Shown: positions 11,489 to 23,674, counted from the stretch's first letter. The stretch is 64,000 nt of DNA from Scatophagus argus (GCF_020382885.2 NC_058496.1:18394501-18458500); one strand, 5' to 3'. Numbers and translations are program-made. The notes: a model not told the origin generated them from the letters alone.

Positions 11489-14400
11489 TTATTGTAACAC
11501 TTCATTCCACCAGTCTTCACTCTCTGAAAAGTCGCTCTTCACGAGCTTCTCCCAGTAGTGGTCAAGCTCCGCTTTTGGCATCAGTTCCTCATCGTCCACC
11601 AAATGGATTATTTTGATGTTCATGAGAAGGCTCAGGCCGTCGGCGTCTGCAGAAACAGAGAAGGCATTCAAATATATTCAAAACCATGTGAAGTCTATTT
11701 CTAATATAAACTAGTGCAGTGCCTGTTGGTATGGGATGCTTTTTTCCCCTCTGGTACAGCTGCTTGTGGCTTTTTCGGGAACTCCTCATCCAAACCATGT
11801 CACACTCACACCCTCTGCTGTTCCCTTGGTTATCTAAAGTTTGTTAATATTCAACATGTCTCGTCTCCAAATTGTGCACCAGGTATGGCATTCGACCCCA
11901 GCAATACACCCAAATGTCAACGTTAAATACACTGAATGAACAGTTCTCGAGATATTCGGAGGACATGCGGACAGACAAACCTTGCTTTACAGCTTGATGT
12001 CTAAAACAGTGGTCAGAGAAGCTCCAGGTGGGAGACGTATGGGGCAGCTGATTAATTATTGACACAGAAAGAGCCACGCTTCAGTGGCTGCCAGCCTGCC
12101 TGCCTACTTTATTTGTCTGACTTGCTCTGAAGGTAATGACAAAGGCAGGATGTATGTGGAGCTGAGCTGGGGTCTGGCATGTCGGCTGACAGGAATTACA
12201 GACCTGTGGGCATTTCCTCCTGAGAAGATCCGGCCCTGCAGGGTTCCTCAGGACATGTCTGCGGTGTGTTTCCCTCAGACTCCATGTTCAATAAGTAATA
12301 AGACAAAGGTTTGTCTCTGAACATCACCTGAGCAAACAGTGGAAGGAAATCATCAGAAATACTTTTTAACACCACTGAAATGTCTGTTTATAAGTAATGA
12401 CTTACTCATGACAGTATCGAAGACATGGGGGGTTATGTGAAACCTGAAGGCCTATCAAATGTCTATCAGCAGTACTCTGGAACAACAGGCCTCTGTAGCA
12501 GTACACTTTTTTCTTTAATTTTCAAAATGAGGTCTAAGATATGGAGGAGATGGAGTGTGTGCGCCTGCTGCTGCACACATTACAGAGAACACTCAATAAT
12601 TTACAGCCTAATGCTGTGTCTTGCCCTGTCTCTATGGAGCCTTACAGACAGGCAGGAAACAGCAGAGAGCTGACCCTTGTTCCACATCAACAGATAAGAA
12701 AGAAAAATAGTCTGTGGGAGCTCACTGTTCAAACCTTTTTGTGGCCAGCAGATGGAAGTGGTTCTAATGACCAAAAATTAAACCCATAAGCAATAATGAG
12801 CAGGTTTCAGGCTCCATGAAGTCACTTTAGCTAGTTTAATTTGAAGGACTGAGATCAATCACACAATTGTTTCATGATTACAAACCACCGTATGGACTAG
12901 TTCAACACGTGCACACTCAAAGTTTGGATGTGAATGACACTTGGGGTTTATGTTCAGGACATGGTGCTGCACGTCCCTGCTTGGTTTAATCAGCAGGAGT
13001 TATCAATTATCATTCACAGGACAGTAATGTGACGCTGTCGAAAACGTGACTGAATCTGTTGTTTTGTCTCAGTGCTGGAATGAGTTGTATGGAGACAATC
13101 TTAACAAGGAGTTTAGCAAAAAATGGTTATTTTGAAATTGGTCTGTAATTGTTGCATTCTGAAGGGTCAAGGCCGGATTTTTTAATGAGTGGTTGCACAT
13201 AAGCAGTCTTCAAGCATTCTAGGACACAGCCCGAACGCAAAGAGTTATTAATTATTGAGGGCAAATAAGGGGCAGTGACAGCCATTGTTTCATATTGAAA
13301 TTTAGCAGGAATTAAAGCCACGGAGGTTGAGGAGTGTTTGGGGTGTTGTAACGGCGGTTGAAAGCTCATTTAGAAGAACCAGCTTAAAATAAATATAATA
13401 GCACAGTTTGAGCATGGGGTATCACATAAAAGGATCAGGAGTGACATTTTTGGATTGTATCTCATGATCTGAACATTAAAATATGTTAATTAAATCAAAG
13501 CAGTTATCACTGGTTCATATTGACTGAAATGCACGGGACTTAAAAGACAATTTACAGAAGTAAAAAAAGGCTGTGCTGTTAGTGTGAATTAATACAGACA
13601 AATATACGTCCCAAGCATGTCTAACACGTCCATTACTCTCACTCTCTCTCCATCTCTGTTCCACCCTTCTTCATTGTCTTTTATGAGTGTGGATGTCATC
13701 GTTATACTATACTAACATTAGCCCTTGTTTTTAAAAGGTGCAGCAGAATCTAAAACGGGCACAGAGGCAGTTGAGGTCATTCATCAGCTTGTCTGTGAAC
13801 AAGGAATTGGGTATACTATGGGCAGGAAAAAATGGATAAAAAGTTTGATCCAGTTTCCCCGTTTAAAGTGTGTGAGTGTATTGTCTTGGTCTTGTTTACC
13901 ACATCACTTTAGAAAATACTGTCAAATACATACATACAATACAAAGGAGATACGCAGATACGCACAACCCATCCTACTTTTAGCGTTGTCCAATTTGAAT
14001 AAAGGCCTTGAAAGAGTTTCATTTGAAAATTTCACTGCGATTTGATCTGAAGGACACACCAGCAGTAAAGGCCACACAATCACACATAGATCCATCAGCT
14101 GGGGAAGATGAATATCAACAGCACAGTGGTAATGGTGATCTGGCTTGTAGTTGTCAATACACTGTATCCTGTTGAACCTGAAGTGTTGTACAGGTGGACA
14201 AAGCAGCTGACTGGTCATAAGCATTACCAAGTTTATAGCTTAAACCAGCAATTCAGGGCATCTTGGGGGCCTAGTGGTTATGACAAATCCAAATGACAAT
14301 GATTACACTGTTCCTGGGGTGATACGGGCCGGGACCTTTCTTACATCTTTTCCTGCTTTTCTTTCCAGCCATTCCTATATTTTGAGTGTTTTGAAAGGGA

Positions 14401-17400
14401 TTAAGGCAGCGTGGTGTCTAACCTTGTCCCAAGCGCATGCTGAGCTGACAGGGGTCTTGTTACCAAGGATAGACTCCAGCCACTCTTCTGGAGCCAAGTA
14501 TGACTTGCCTTTAGCGTCTTTTATCGAGCCATCGTCCCACACATGAGCGAGGTGCCAGTGACCCTGCAGGAGCGACACAAACAGGTTGTTATTTCACTAA
14601 AAATATTGCCCACGTTTTCACATTTTCTATGAGGACCACATCTATATTACTTAGTAGGACTCATAGTACGTTATAATACATTATACGGACCAAAGTATTC
14701 AGACTCACATCTTTATTATTGATTTTGGGTGTGGTATGGGACTGTAAAGGCAGATAAGTGTGTTTGGTGACAACTCTAAAGAGAACAAACTGTTAAAGAT
14801 TAAGTAGGTTTTATGAGAAGAGCTTTATCTGACCTTCAAGTGCACCTGTAGAGTACTTCCAGGTGGCACGACTTCCCTCTGTATGAGCTTACACAGACCT
14901 CTGCTTTTGTCTTCAGCTCCTGGCTGTATCATTCCATTATTTGGTGTAATCTGAAAGTAGTCCATGCTCTGATAGCTTCTGGTCTTCTTTTTCAGCACAT
15001 CAGCGTGCAAGTGAGTCTTCTTCCCTGGCTTAGTAATGGAGCAGGAGGTGTGGGCACAGTAGGGGCCTTGGCATCGTCTGGAGATGCTGATCTTAACAGA
15101 CAGGCCTTTGTATATGGGCTTTGGCTTTCCTTTCTTTGACTGTTTTGATTACAGCTGTGTGCTTCAGCAGCTTTGGATGCTGCAGTGGAGGAGTCATCTG
15201 TCCACTGTCTCCATACTGTACTGCTTGAACTGTCTGGAGCCTGAGTGGATAGTTTGGCCTTCACAGTTGCATACACCTCTTCCAAATCCATCTGATTCTG
15301 GAGGAGCTCTACCAAGATCCTCTGATGTGAAGCCAGCGTAACGAATTGACTGTTGTTGCCATGTTGCCAAAGGTAGTCAGACATGTTCCTGCACAGAGAT
15401 TCAATACTGCTGTTATTTAAATAAGTAGTGCACTGATAATAGCAAACTTGCCATGTCTTTATTTATAGTTTTATTATTTAGAATGCATAAAAGTTCAGAG
15501 AAAGACCTCATTGCAGAAAGGACTAGCAACCACAGTTTTCTTGAAACGGAAATCTAACTTCATTGAATTTCTGCCTCTGTGAGACAAGTGACAGTGGGGA
15601 CAGACAACCAGGATTGAGAAACGGGGGGACTGACAGTTCATCTCAGTTCAGATTTTTATCTTGCCACCAGAGTACAATATAATAATAGAAAATTTAGACA
15701 TTAAATTAGACCCACTGCTGCAGGATCTGGTAATGAATCAAATCCTCGGTTTAACACTATTATCTAAACCACTGAGTTTAGATAAAAGTTTAAAAACCAT
15801 GTGTGTACACAACCAGTAGTAAATTACAGATGGTCAAAGTTCAATGAAGAAGAATCTATGCAAGACAAAAAGGAATTTTGTCACTGTCAATGAAGTTCAA
15901 CCCGAACACTTTTCATCCAGTATCAGTGTCTGACCTCACAAATGCTCTACTGCATAAATGGGCAAAAATTCCCACAGAAAAGAAAAAAATCTTGTGGAAA
16001 GCCTTCCCAGAGGAGTGGAAGCTGTTAAAGCTGCAAGGCTGTATTTATAATGCACTGTCATTAAAGTCCCTGATGGTGTAATGGCAGGCTTATTCCAACA
16101 GCCTACTTCCTGTGACTATGTGCAGCGAGAAGTAAATCACCCTTAAGTGCGGACGTGCTGGTCATTTAGTGATGTCCTGATAAGTGTTTTTGTTTAAGCA
16201 AGGTTACATGGCACCTGCCGCAGACTAAAGAGACACCAGGACACAAACACTTAAAAGGTGATGCTTTTCAAGACTGTGTGTTTGGGATACTTTTATTTAG
16301 TTTTCAATTTTTGAAACTTTTCTTCGGGCACACTGTCTAGACATTATTTTAATTTTCTTTCTTTCTTTTCTCACTTAATTTGTCATGTGAATTGACATAA
16401 ATAACATGGATTATTAGCATTATCTATAAAGAGTGACTGGAACCCAACCATGCATTTCTATCAACCTGAAGCATTTATTCAGGGTAACAACAATGCATTT
16501 CATCCACTGTTCTCAGGCAATTAATAAATGGATCTAAATAAATAAAGATGCATGATTTTTGTCAATTCATTTTGACACACCACCAATACTGCTGAACATG
16601 CACATCAGCTTTTATTTCCCATTATTTACTGCACACATATACTGGAGAGCAGGACCACCATTTGGTCAAGATTTTGTCCCAGCATTGCCCATCTAATGAG
16701 AATTTTGCTTTGAGATGTTTTAATATTAACAATAATAATAATATATGAAACCTATGATCAAAATAGTCATACATTATGCCATTGTGTTAAATCTTCTTTA
16801 GAATACCCTCCAAGACTTCTGGGGGTACCTGGATCTTATTTTGCGAAAGTAATCAATTTTTGTTAACTGTGCAATGAGATTATTGTGTAATGCCAACTTT
16901 AGCTGCTTACTCACAAAACTTCACTTAAAAAAAGGATGAGAAGTGACTGAACTGACCAGTATTTTTGGGTAAGATTATCCTTCTCCAGATGCTGTTTGGT
17001 GAGCACCTCAACCAGCACATTGTGGGTATGTGTTACAGCAGAAAGATATCTCCCTGAAAAACAGCACATCTACAGTCAATGGTACAAATTCAGGAACTGA
17101 AATCTATCTATCTGTCTATCTATCTCAAATCAAGCAGACAATGTTTTGTATGTCATCTTATTCACATTAGTACTACCAGCTGGATATGCCACTGATAAAT
17201 ATGGTGTATAACTGTCCTTGCTTCAAACATTACATTTTAAAGGGAATGGTTGATGGAGAAGAGGTCTGTTTGCACCTTGTCCCTCTGAATGCATGTATGT
17301 TTACAATCTACCTATTATCTATCTATTTGTTTGTCTCATCCTGGTTGTCCATACTGTATCTATTCTGCGCACACACAACATCTATGGCATGTCCATCCAT

Positions 17401-20400
17401 CCTGGGAAAGATGTCCCCTTGGTTGCTTTTCCTGATGTTTGTTACATTTTTTACGTATCTTAACAATAAAGGTCAGAGAGCGTTTTATACTGTACTGACA
17501 GGAAAATCTGTAATAACAGGACGTTACAATAAAACTGATTGGACTTGGCAGGGCGCTGCTCTACCTGCATCCTCCGGACCTACGAGAGGCCAAGTTGATA
17601 TTTCTCTTTGTTTTCTCCCCACCTCCTCCAAACGCACTGTGATGGCCTCTAGGTGACTCAGCTATAAAAGAAGATATTGAAAAAGTATGAGCATCACATC
17701 AAAGCTAACCAGTGAAGTTTTAATTAAAGTGATGAAGTATGTCTCCTAAAGAGAGGAACCACATCAGATGTTTGGACCTGTGCCATAAATGGTTAAAAGG
17801 TCCTTTTTTGTCTGTGTACATTTAATCCAGTCTTGCCTGACACTAATGCACACTTGAGTCTGAGGGTATTGGAAGTGTAAAAGAGCTCTCACATTATCAG
17901 TGGTGGTGTCTTTTTTTCCCAGCTGAATGTCACCAGGCTCTCTGGCTCCTTCTCTGTCACCTGACTCTCTGGATTGAACACTTGCCTTGTCATCGTGGCT
18001 GTGACTAAAGCCACTCTGCCAGGGGAGCTGCATGTGGCAGCGAGCCTCTGAGGATGTCTCACCTGGAAGAATTGAACCTCAGCTGCAATCACCAATCCAA
18101 AGTCTAAATGACTTAACACATACTAAAGTAATAAGTCCTCTAAAACTGTTTCACTTTGAAAATTTGTTCAGTGAACATTAACTGCATTGACCAATCTTTA
18201 ATGAGCGGGGGAGGACTAGTTTTATTGGGGAGGAGAATGCTGCAATAAAAAAAAATACAAAGGTTTCAGGGATCTCCTGGACAAGAATATGGTTGAGTCT
18301 GCTGTTAACAATTTGATTTTTTTTTAACTGAATTTTTTAAAATCCTCCGATGTATGTATGATTTTAGCATCTAAATAAATGAAAACCTTCCCATTTTAAA
18401 CAACCTTCAGGACCATTGGAGTGTAGTTTATGAGGTGGACCTAATTGTTGTGAAGTCCCTGTCCTGTGTGAGTGTGTCAAACTCTGACAGACAGCAGAGG
18501 ACAGTAAGCAGCGCACTTGTAAATTACACCACAGCAGTGGTGACTCTCAGCATAGTTTTTCACAAACTTACTACACAAAGGGCCCCAGACCCCATACTCC
18601 CGGAGCATTTCCCACAGGATGCCATGGGGAACACAGTGGAATGCCTTCTCCAAGTCCACAAAACACATGTGGACCGGTTGGGCAAACTCCCATGAACCCT
18701 CAAGCACCCTGGAGATGGTATAGAGCTGGTCCAGTGTTTCACAACCAGGGCGAAAACCACATTGTTCCTCCTGGATCCGAGGTTCGACTATCGGCTGAAT
18801 TCTCCTCTCCAGTACAATGGACAGACTTTCCCGGGGAGGCTGAGGAGTGTGATCCTTCTGTAGTCGGAGCACACCCTCCACCACCCCGGTCTGGAAAAGG
18901 TACTGAAACACGCAAATCTTCTTTAACTTTTTCTTATTCTTTAATTATAACTGCTGTGTATACTCAGTATGATCAGAAAGCTATGGGTAAATACACAGCT
19001 TCTTTTGGTCACTAGCTCAGATGGCTCTAAGTATTTTCAATCATTGTAAGCAAACGTAGTTCTGTTTTTGCAGTGAGATGGGGTACATTGTGGAATCCCG
19101 TGGAACATGCTGTGAAACCAGCTAACTGCAGCTACTCTCAGCTCAGCATGGCATGTGGAAGATAACTTACCTACTTGGCTGTCATGTGCTGGTGCCTCAC
19201 AAGGCTTCTCATGCATAAGAGAAGATTCCTGGGAAGTTAAGAGCAGCTCTTTGATATTACCTTCCTCCGCCATGTCTAGTGCACTGAGGCCACTGACATT
19301 TCTTTCACTGGGGTTTGACCCACGCTGAAGGAGAAGCTTCACTACCTACACACACACAAGTTATTAGGGATTGGAACCTCCAGTAGCATGACAATTTTGA
19401 TATTATGCAAAAATTATTATTATTATTAGAAGTGAACGATATACAGTGGGTAAAATAAATTAAAATTTGATATATAAGCTGTCTCAGAGATTTATAATTT
19501 ATTTTATATAATATAATTTATATTATCAGCTACCAGTCGAAAATAAAATTTATAGCCCATAATATGCCAAATTGCTTTCATTGACTTTATAAGTGCAGCA
19601 TCTACACACCCTGATACAGTAGTTGGTGGTATGCACTGTTAAAGTCAGTTCGAAATCCACCAATAAACACAAAGTAGAAGAAGGAGGAGGAGGCAGACAG
19701 CCTCAACAGGCACTGTTGTGGTGCTCATACAACTGGGAACAGCCATGCAGTGTAGACTACAGATATCACTAAATTACAAAAGTCTGTGGAACAGAGGCTC
19801 GTCTGAATGTGATGCCTGCACTGTGGCTGTCTCTGAACATTTCACACACATCTCACTCAGTGTTTCTCCATCACCTGGCAGCATCCAGATAAAACAGCAT
19901 CATGTAGGGGTGTGACACCATCAAAGCTTCTAGCGTTTACGTTAGCTCCAGACTCCAGCAGCTCCTCAACCACTGCCTCGTCACCCACAGCAGAGGCCTC
20001 ATGGAGAGCTGACCAGCCTGACAATTCAAGTCAACATTTACTCCGAAGAGTGGGTTTTGAGTTTTACAGTTCATCATTGTTTCATGAGTCACAGATGTAA
20101 AATATGTCCACATATAGAAGTGTTCACAGACCTGCGTAATCCTGCATGTTGACGCTGATCCCAGCTCCAACGAGTGCTTTGACCTGTGCCAGATCTCTTC
20201 TCTTGCATGCTTTGTGCAGAAGAGTCTCTCCCTTCCCGTTTCTCTTGTGAAGCCGTGACTTGTTGGGGATTTTCACACGATGCAAGACATTTGCTGCTTT
20301 GAAGATCAAGATTTGTGAAATAAATAAAGATAAAACATGCCAAATCAGAAGGAAAAGTATTTACTTACAGTACTCACAGTGGTCATACACATGATACAGC

Positions 20401-21775
20401 AATGTGTGTTGCTCTTATGAAATTTTTTTTTTTTTTTAATATTTGCTGTTTCTCGTAAGAACAACAAACTTTCCTTGTTTTTCACGGTTCTTCCCACATT
20501 ACAAAAAGCTAATTATCCATGTTACTGTGAAATATTTCCTTGTTATTACTATACTAATTAACAATAAATATTACAAACAAACATAAAATTATAAGTTTTA
20601 TAAGTATTGTCAATACCAGAATATCACTTTACGTTGTTACTGAGGCTGTCACACTATCAAAGATTATCATAGCCCAAAGAAATCACGATAATGATATTAT
20701 TGCTATATCTATAGAGAAGTCAAATTCATCTTAACATTTGTTTATTGTGTGTTTTGAGTCTTTTGCCAAATGCATTACACTCAGGAGTGTGGAAGGTGGA
20801 GAAGTCTGTAACTGCACAAAAACGTACAAAAAGAACAATTTACACTTGATGATAGTGAACAGGCAACCAGATCACATGATAAAGAAAAGGTTCATAAGGC
20901 CTAACATCCGTGGTGGATTATTTGTATGGTATAATCATATGTGTACTTTTGACACAATCACAATCACAGTTTTTTATTTTCTGATATCAAGGTTATCGTC
21001 TATAATAGTAAGTTGCTACATCACAGAACTCTATCGTAACCAATACAACTCCTTCCTTACTGCTGCTAATACCTGACTCATAACATGCTTTATTAGTTCC
21101 TACAGTATCATAAGTTATCATTGTATGTGTTAAACTGAAGCACAAATTTATGTATCTATAATAGCATTTAAAAGAATTTATGCTGCATCATAAGTGATTA
21201 TTATGATACTTCATGGACTATTATATAATATCACTCCTTACTACAGCTGATTGTTAAGCCCCATCACCTAACCCCTAGTTAGTTAATACAAGAAAGCATT
21301 AATGAAAACAGAATAATTCAGTATTTAGTAACAACAATAAAATCATCAGTCACAATAATGCATAAAATATCTTGTTGTAATATGACAATGATCTTTTAAA
21401 TATACAGAAAGCCTCTCCTTTTAACACAGACTTGCACAAATTAAAAATTATGCCGTGATGGCATATGCTGCAGTGCCATAATGCTTCAGGAATTTCTAGC
21501 TTATAATTACCTAATTGAGATGTAGAATTTGCCCAGCATGCTGCAGACTGAGTGCAGCTGGAAATCCCTGACTCAGGTTCTTGGAGTTGATTTAGCTCCA
21601 TTTCATTTTCCTGCTCTTTGTTGCCAACTTGTGAATTGAAATCACCCATCTCCATGTCTCCAGCTCCTCCTCTGCTTTGGCAGACAACAAGATTACACAA
21701 CAAGCTTAAAGAATCATTATCTGAATCTGATGTATCTGCACTCCTCTCCTGCTCCTGATTACAGCCATCAGTCAT
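11489..21775 (-). CDS. ankrd31: Ankyrin repeat domain protein 31, meiotic recombination factor, 11 exons
   Basis: In mouse, ANKRD31 binds REC114 and directs meiotic double-strand breaks, notably in the pseudoautosomal region. Coding exons, in order: 21775-21511, 20293(or 20296)-20132, 20017-19875, 19345-19171, 18062-17893, 17661-17565, 17053-16957, 15388-14834, 14563-14423, 12327-12204, 11646-11489. Junction phases agree throughout except inside the eighth exon (separate entry). About 695 residues result, far below human (about 1,870). Residues about 110-235 form three ankyrin repeats ('[18 protein letters not shown]', '[18 protein letters not shown]', '[16 protein letters not shown]'). About 305-400 is a likely coiled coil ('[18 protein letters not shown]', '[20 protein letters not shown]'). 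About 530-615 is a RAMA-like domain ('[20 protein letters not shown]', '[20 protein letters not shown]', then '[12 protein letters not shown]'). The last exon encodes '[20 protein letters not shown]' and 'HYWEKLV', the likely REC114-binding tail. The synteny gcnt4-ankrd31-hmgcr supports the call. Confidence 0.85.
12204..12327 (-). CDS. ankrd31: ankrd31 exon 10 (short exon, no long reading frame)
   Basis: This 124-base exon is easily missed because it opens with no ATG. It starts after the acceptor 'ccactgtttgctcag' at phase 0, directly continuing '...ACAWDK' of the previous exon with '[19 protein letters not shown]'. It ends at a 'cacag|gtctgt' donor in phase 1, which is exactly the phase needed by the final exon. 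Without it, the last exon would be read in a frame that stops at once. Confidence 0.8.
13100..13369 (-). mobile_element. Non-LTR retrotransposon fragment (reverse transcriptase N-terminal part)
   Basis: The minus-strand frame reads '[20 protein letters not shown]', matching the conserved LINE block before reverse transcriptase motif 1 (x-NYRPIS-x). No further motif follows, so this is a truncated remnant inside the ankrd31 intron between exons 10 and 9. It is consistent with the Jockey superfamily (L2/CR1-like), but the subfamily cannot be fixed from 80 residues. Confidence 0.7.
14262..14375 (+). mobile_element. Degraded tRNA-derived SINE
   Basis: The phrase 'ggcctagtggttatgac' resembles an RNA polymerase III A box with flanking tRNA-like sequence. 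It is followed after about 35 bases by 'gatacgggccgggacc' and 'cttacatcttttcctgc', the order seen in a common fish SINE. The B box is damaged and no target-site duplication was found. It lies in the ankrd31 intron between exons 10 and 9. Confidence 0.45.
14834..15388 (-). CDS. ankrd31: ankrd31 exon 8 with an internal frame change
   Basis: The exon begins after 'ctctgtgcag' and continues the TGG codon split from exon 7, giving '[13 protein letters not shown]' and a leucine-rich stretch ('[18 protein letters not shown]'). Its end, '[16 protein letters not shown]', joins the next exon at phase 0. The start and end are in different frames. Both frames are open over roughly 14995-15155, so the switch lies there. 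It needs one extra base, or a small intron: a GT donor exists after the 'DLEE' codons at 15277, and weak acceptors 'aaaacag' or 'ctactttcag' would restore phase. I favour an indel because the first frame still looks coding past that donor. Confidence 0.65.
15898..16070 (+). mobile_element. Tc1-like transposase C-terminal remnant
   Basis: The frame at 15878-16081 reads '[20 protein letters not shown]' then '[14 protein letters not shown]', paralleling the remnant at 63.8 kb ('atcagtgtctgacctca' is shared). Only the tail end is present, without the catalytic triad or terminal repeats. It sits in the ankrd31 intron between exons 8 and 7. Confidence 0.6.
17565..17661 (-). CDS. ankrd31: ankrd31 exon 6 (coiled-coil segment)
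   Basis: This 97-base exon lies between 'cttttatag' and a 'gatgcag|gtagag' donor. It encodes '[20 protein letters not shown]', a heptad-like amphipathic stretch, enters at phase 0 and leaves at phase 1. Those phases are exactly what exon 5 (ending on a full codon) and exon 7 (starting with two bases) require. The phase fit is the main support. Confidence 0.75.
18477..18911 (-). mobile_element. LINE reverse transcriptase fragment
   Basis: A 144-residue minus-strand frame contains '[20 protein letters not shown]' and '[20 protein letters not shown]', the reverse transcriptase region with the GFRPGR and F-D-L-x-K-A-F-D motifs. The second Asp of the latter is replaced by His and the catalytic YxDD block is absent. 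The copy is dead and lies in the ankrd31 intron between exons 5 and 4, on the same strand as the gene. Confidence 0.8.
19171..20296 (-). other. ankrd31: ankrd31 ankyrin-repeat exon cluster (exons 2-4)
   Basis: Three closely spaced exons (20296/20293-20132, 20017-19875, 19345-19171) encode three consecutive ankyrin repeats. Splice junctions fall inside the repeats, at G|W and Q|V. The first acceptor is a tandem 'aaagcag', so AAG or CAG use would add or drop one residue; both keep the frame. Repeat consensus residues (TLLHKA, ALHEA, TPLHDA, LLxxGA) are intact. Confidence 0.85.
19600..19692 (+). repeat. I-clade-like LINE 3' tail
   Basis: The order 'agtagttggtggtatgcac', 'ttaaagtcagttcgaaatcc', 'accaataaacacaaagtaga' and a terminal GAAGAAGGAGGAGG run matches the familiar fish LINE end that finishes in (GAA)n. 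It lies in the ankrd31 intron between exons 4 and 3. Only the tail survives. Confidence 0.5.
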
Positions 21776-21788
21776 GTTCAGGATGACT
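21511..21788 (-). CDS. ankrd31: ankrd31 first coding exon
   Basis: The exon follows the acceptor 'tttttctttcag' at 21789 and ends at 'caattag|gtaatt'. The start is taken at 21775, the first ATG after the acceptor, giving '[20 protein letters not shown]' and an acidic, Ser/Gln-rich, probably disordered N terminus. Because it begins at an acceptor, at least one upstream non-coding or coding exon must exist. Confidence 0.7.
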
Positions 21789-22704
21789 CTGAAAGAAAAA
21801 CACACACAGACAGGTGACAGTCAGGTAATGACCCTTTAAAGGTACTTCCTGAAGTCCTCCGAACTGACATGTCACTTGTCATTGCCCTCTTAATCAACCC
21901 ACAAGAGTGTTCTCTCACCTGACACCCCTACTGGCAGGGAGTCAATGTGTGTCACTGCCATCCAAAGAAGTTAAACATGACTTGGGATCGGCATTTTAAG
22001 CTGTTTCAATAAATTCAAGCACTTACATTAAATTATCAAGTACTCAAAATTAACATAAGAATAAAGTCTAAAAGTGGACAGCTCTAAGTACAGGTGTGAG
22101 TGTACCTAAGATCCGATCACTCAGACCATGGTGGGATGTCAGGGCTGCATGTGACAGTACTATTTAAGCCGCTTGTATGCAAATGTGTCCTGTCTCTACT
22201 CAACTGACACAACAGGCAATGTTTTTTCGCTCGCTTTTAGTTCAGTCTGTAACTGCACCATGGTGGCCTCTTAATGTGTTCTTACCATCAGCTTTCTGCT
22301 CATTCGATCTGGTGGGTTACTGAATTTCTAACTTCCTATTTCACTACTTCAACTTTTATTCTATCATGTTAGTTGTTTGGTTTTATTGTATTATTATTAT
22401 CTTCTCTTCCCATGATTGTAATTATGACTGTATCATATTATTCTTTCCTATATATTTTCAGTCTTGCCACTAGCACATTTAGTCTTGATTGTATTATGAC
22501 CTTATATGTTCCTCTTATTTCTTCAGTCTATATTGAGGCTTGGTTATCTAAGTCATCAAGAAAGCACTTTCGGTCAACTTCTGTTCTTTTGAAATGTGCT
22601 ATATCTTAACCTGACTAAAATTTACTTAGAAAAGAAAAAGGGGTAGCATCAAATGCATCTATTTTGCATTATTTTATTAGGATTTTAAGTAAGCAGCTCC
22701 TGAC

Positions 22705-22742
22705 GCCTCTTTCTGTAGTGATTCCTCACTACAGAAAGAGGC
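22705..22742. repeat. Perfect 17-bp inverted repeat with 4-base loop
   Basis: Arms 22705-22721 ('gcctctttctgtagtga') and 22726-22742 are exact complements separated by 'ttcc'. No matching transposon ends were seen outside the arms. Confidence 0.9.
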
Positions 22743-23439
22743 TAGGTGTGGTTGGAAAAGGCTTTTAAGAGCTCTTTGCTGCCATGGTAATCTATGAGTA
22801 ACCGGGATTTGCTGGTGTAATGTGCTTTTTTATGTGCTTGTCCTTTTACACAAGTACAAAGGGTGTGAGGATATTTCGTGAGCCACAACTTCTATCTACT
22901 GTTTCATCCTTGCCTCCAAAGTTACACAACCTGTCTATCTTGTTATATCATCATGAAGATGAAAAAAGACTGCATTCCTCTGCATTTGCAATAGGAAGAG
23001 TGTTGTTTGACCTCAGAAACTACAACAAATGTGCCATGGCAACAACAGCATCTACTGAAGTGTTAAGCTACTGGACAAACGTTACAGGGAGTGTTAAGTA
23101 TCACAGCTGAAGTCATGGTCACTTCAAGACTTTCACTGACAAACTGCAGTTGTCTTTATGGTACTTGCAAATTTTTGACGCTGTTTCCAAAAACCACTTT
23201 GTAAAGAGTTTTTCTCAACACACACACGTTATTTACCTTCACAGAACTCTGCACGTGTGTTGTTAGCGTGAGTCTTGTATCGTTATTCTATTTCTCCATT
23301 TTCGTAATGTCAAATAAATGACTTGAAACAGAAGTAGGAACAGCAGGGGCTCATGTCATAGATGTCCAATACGAAATAAATGTTTCCCTCAAACTGTGCC
23401 ATTATTTCAAATATAATAGATCCACCGAATTTATCTGTG

Positions 23440-23674
23440 GAGATTCTCAGCAGCTTCATCAGTTCTGTTCCCCAGCTAACAAGTTCTTCAGAACTGATGA
23501 AGGATGCTTGGATTAGCAGTGAAACATCTTCAAGTCAATCTTCACAAGTCCAGACGCCTTGCTTTAACTCTTCGAATCCACTGATTTATCATTTACAACT
23601 CTGAATGACAGGAAATAAATTGAGTAGAGGAAGTACTTTGAGAATTTCCCCACTGCAGGACTAATAAAGACATA
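23440..23674 (+). repeat. Fish retroelement fragments, including a LINE/SINE 3' tail
   Basis: The phrases 'actgatgaaggatgcttgg', 'agtgaaacatcttcaagtca' and 'cacaagtccagacgcc' belong to a repeat seen widely in fish genomes. At 23641-23674, 'agaatttccccactgcagg' followed by 'actaataaag' is the common 3' tail shared by fish LINEs and their SINE partners. The reading frame across it (23380-23604) is therefore not a gene. Confidence 0.55.

Noticed and set aside
17100..17125. Short TATC repeats (also near 45300 and 60950) as regulatory arrays
   Set aside because: Ordinary tetranucleotide microsatellites, two of them attached to retroelement tails.
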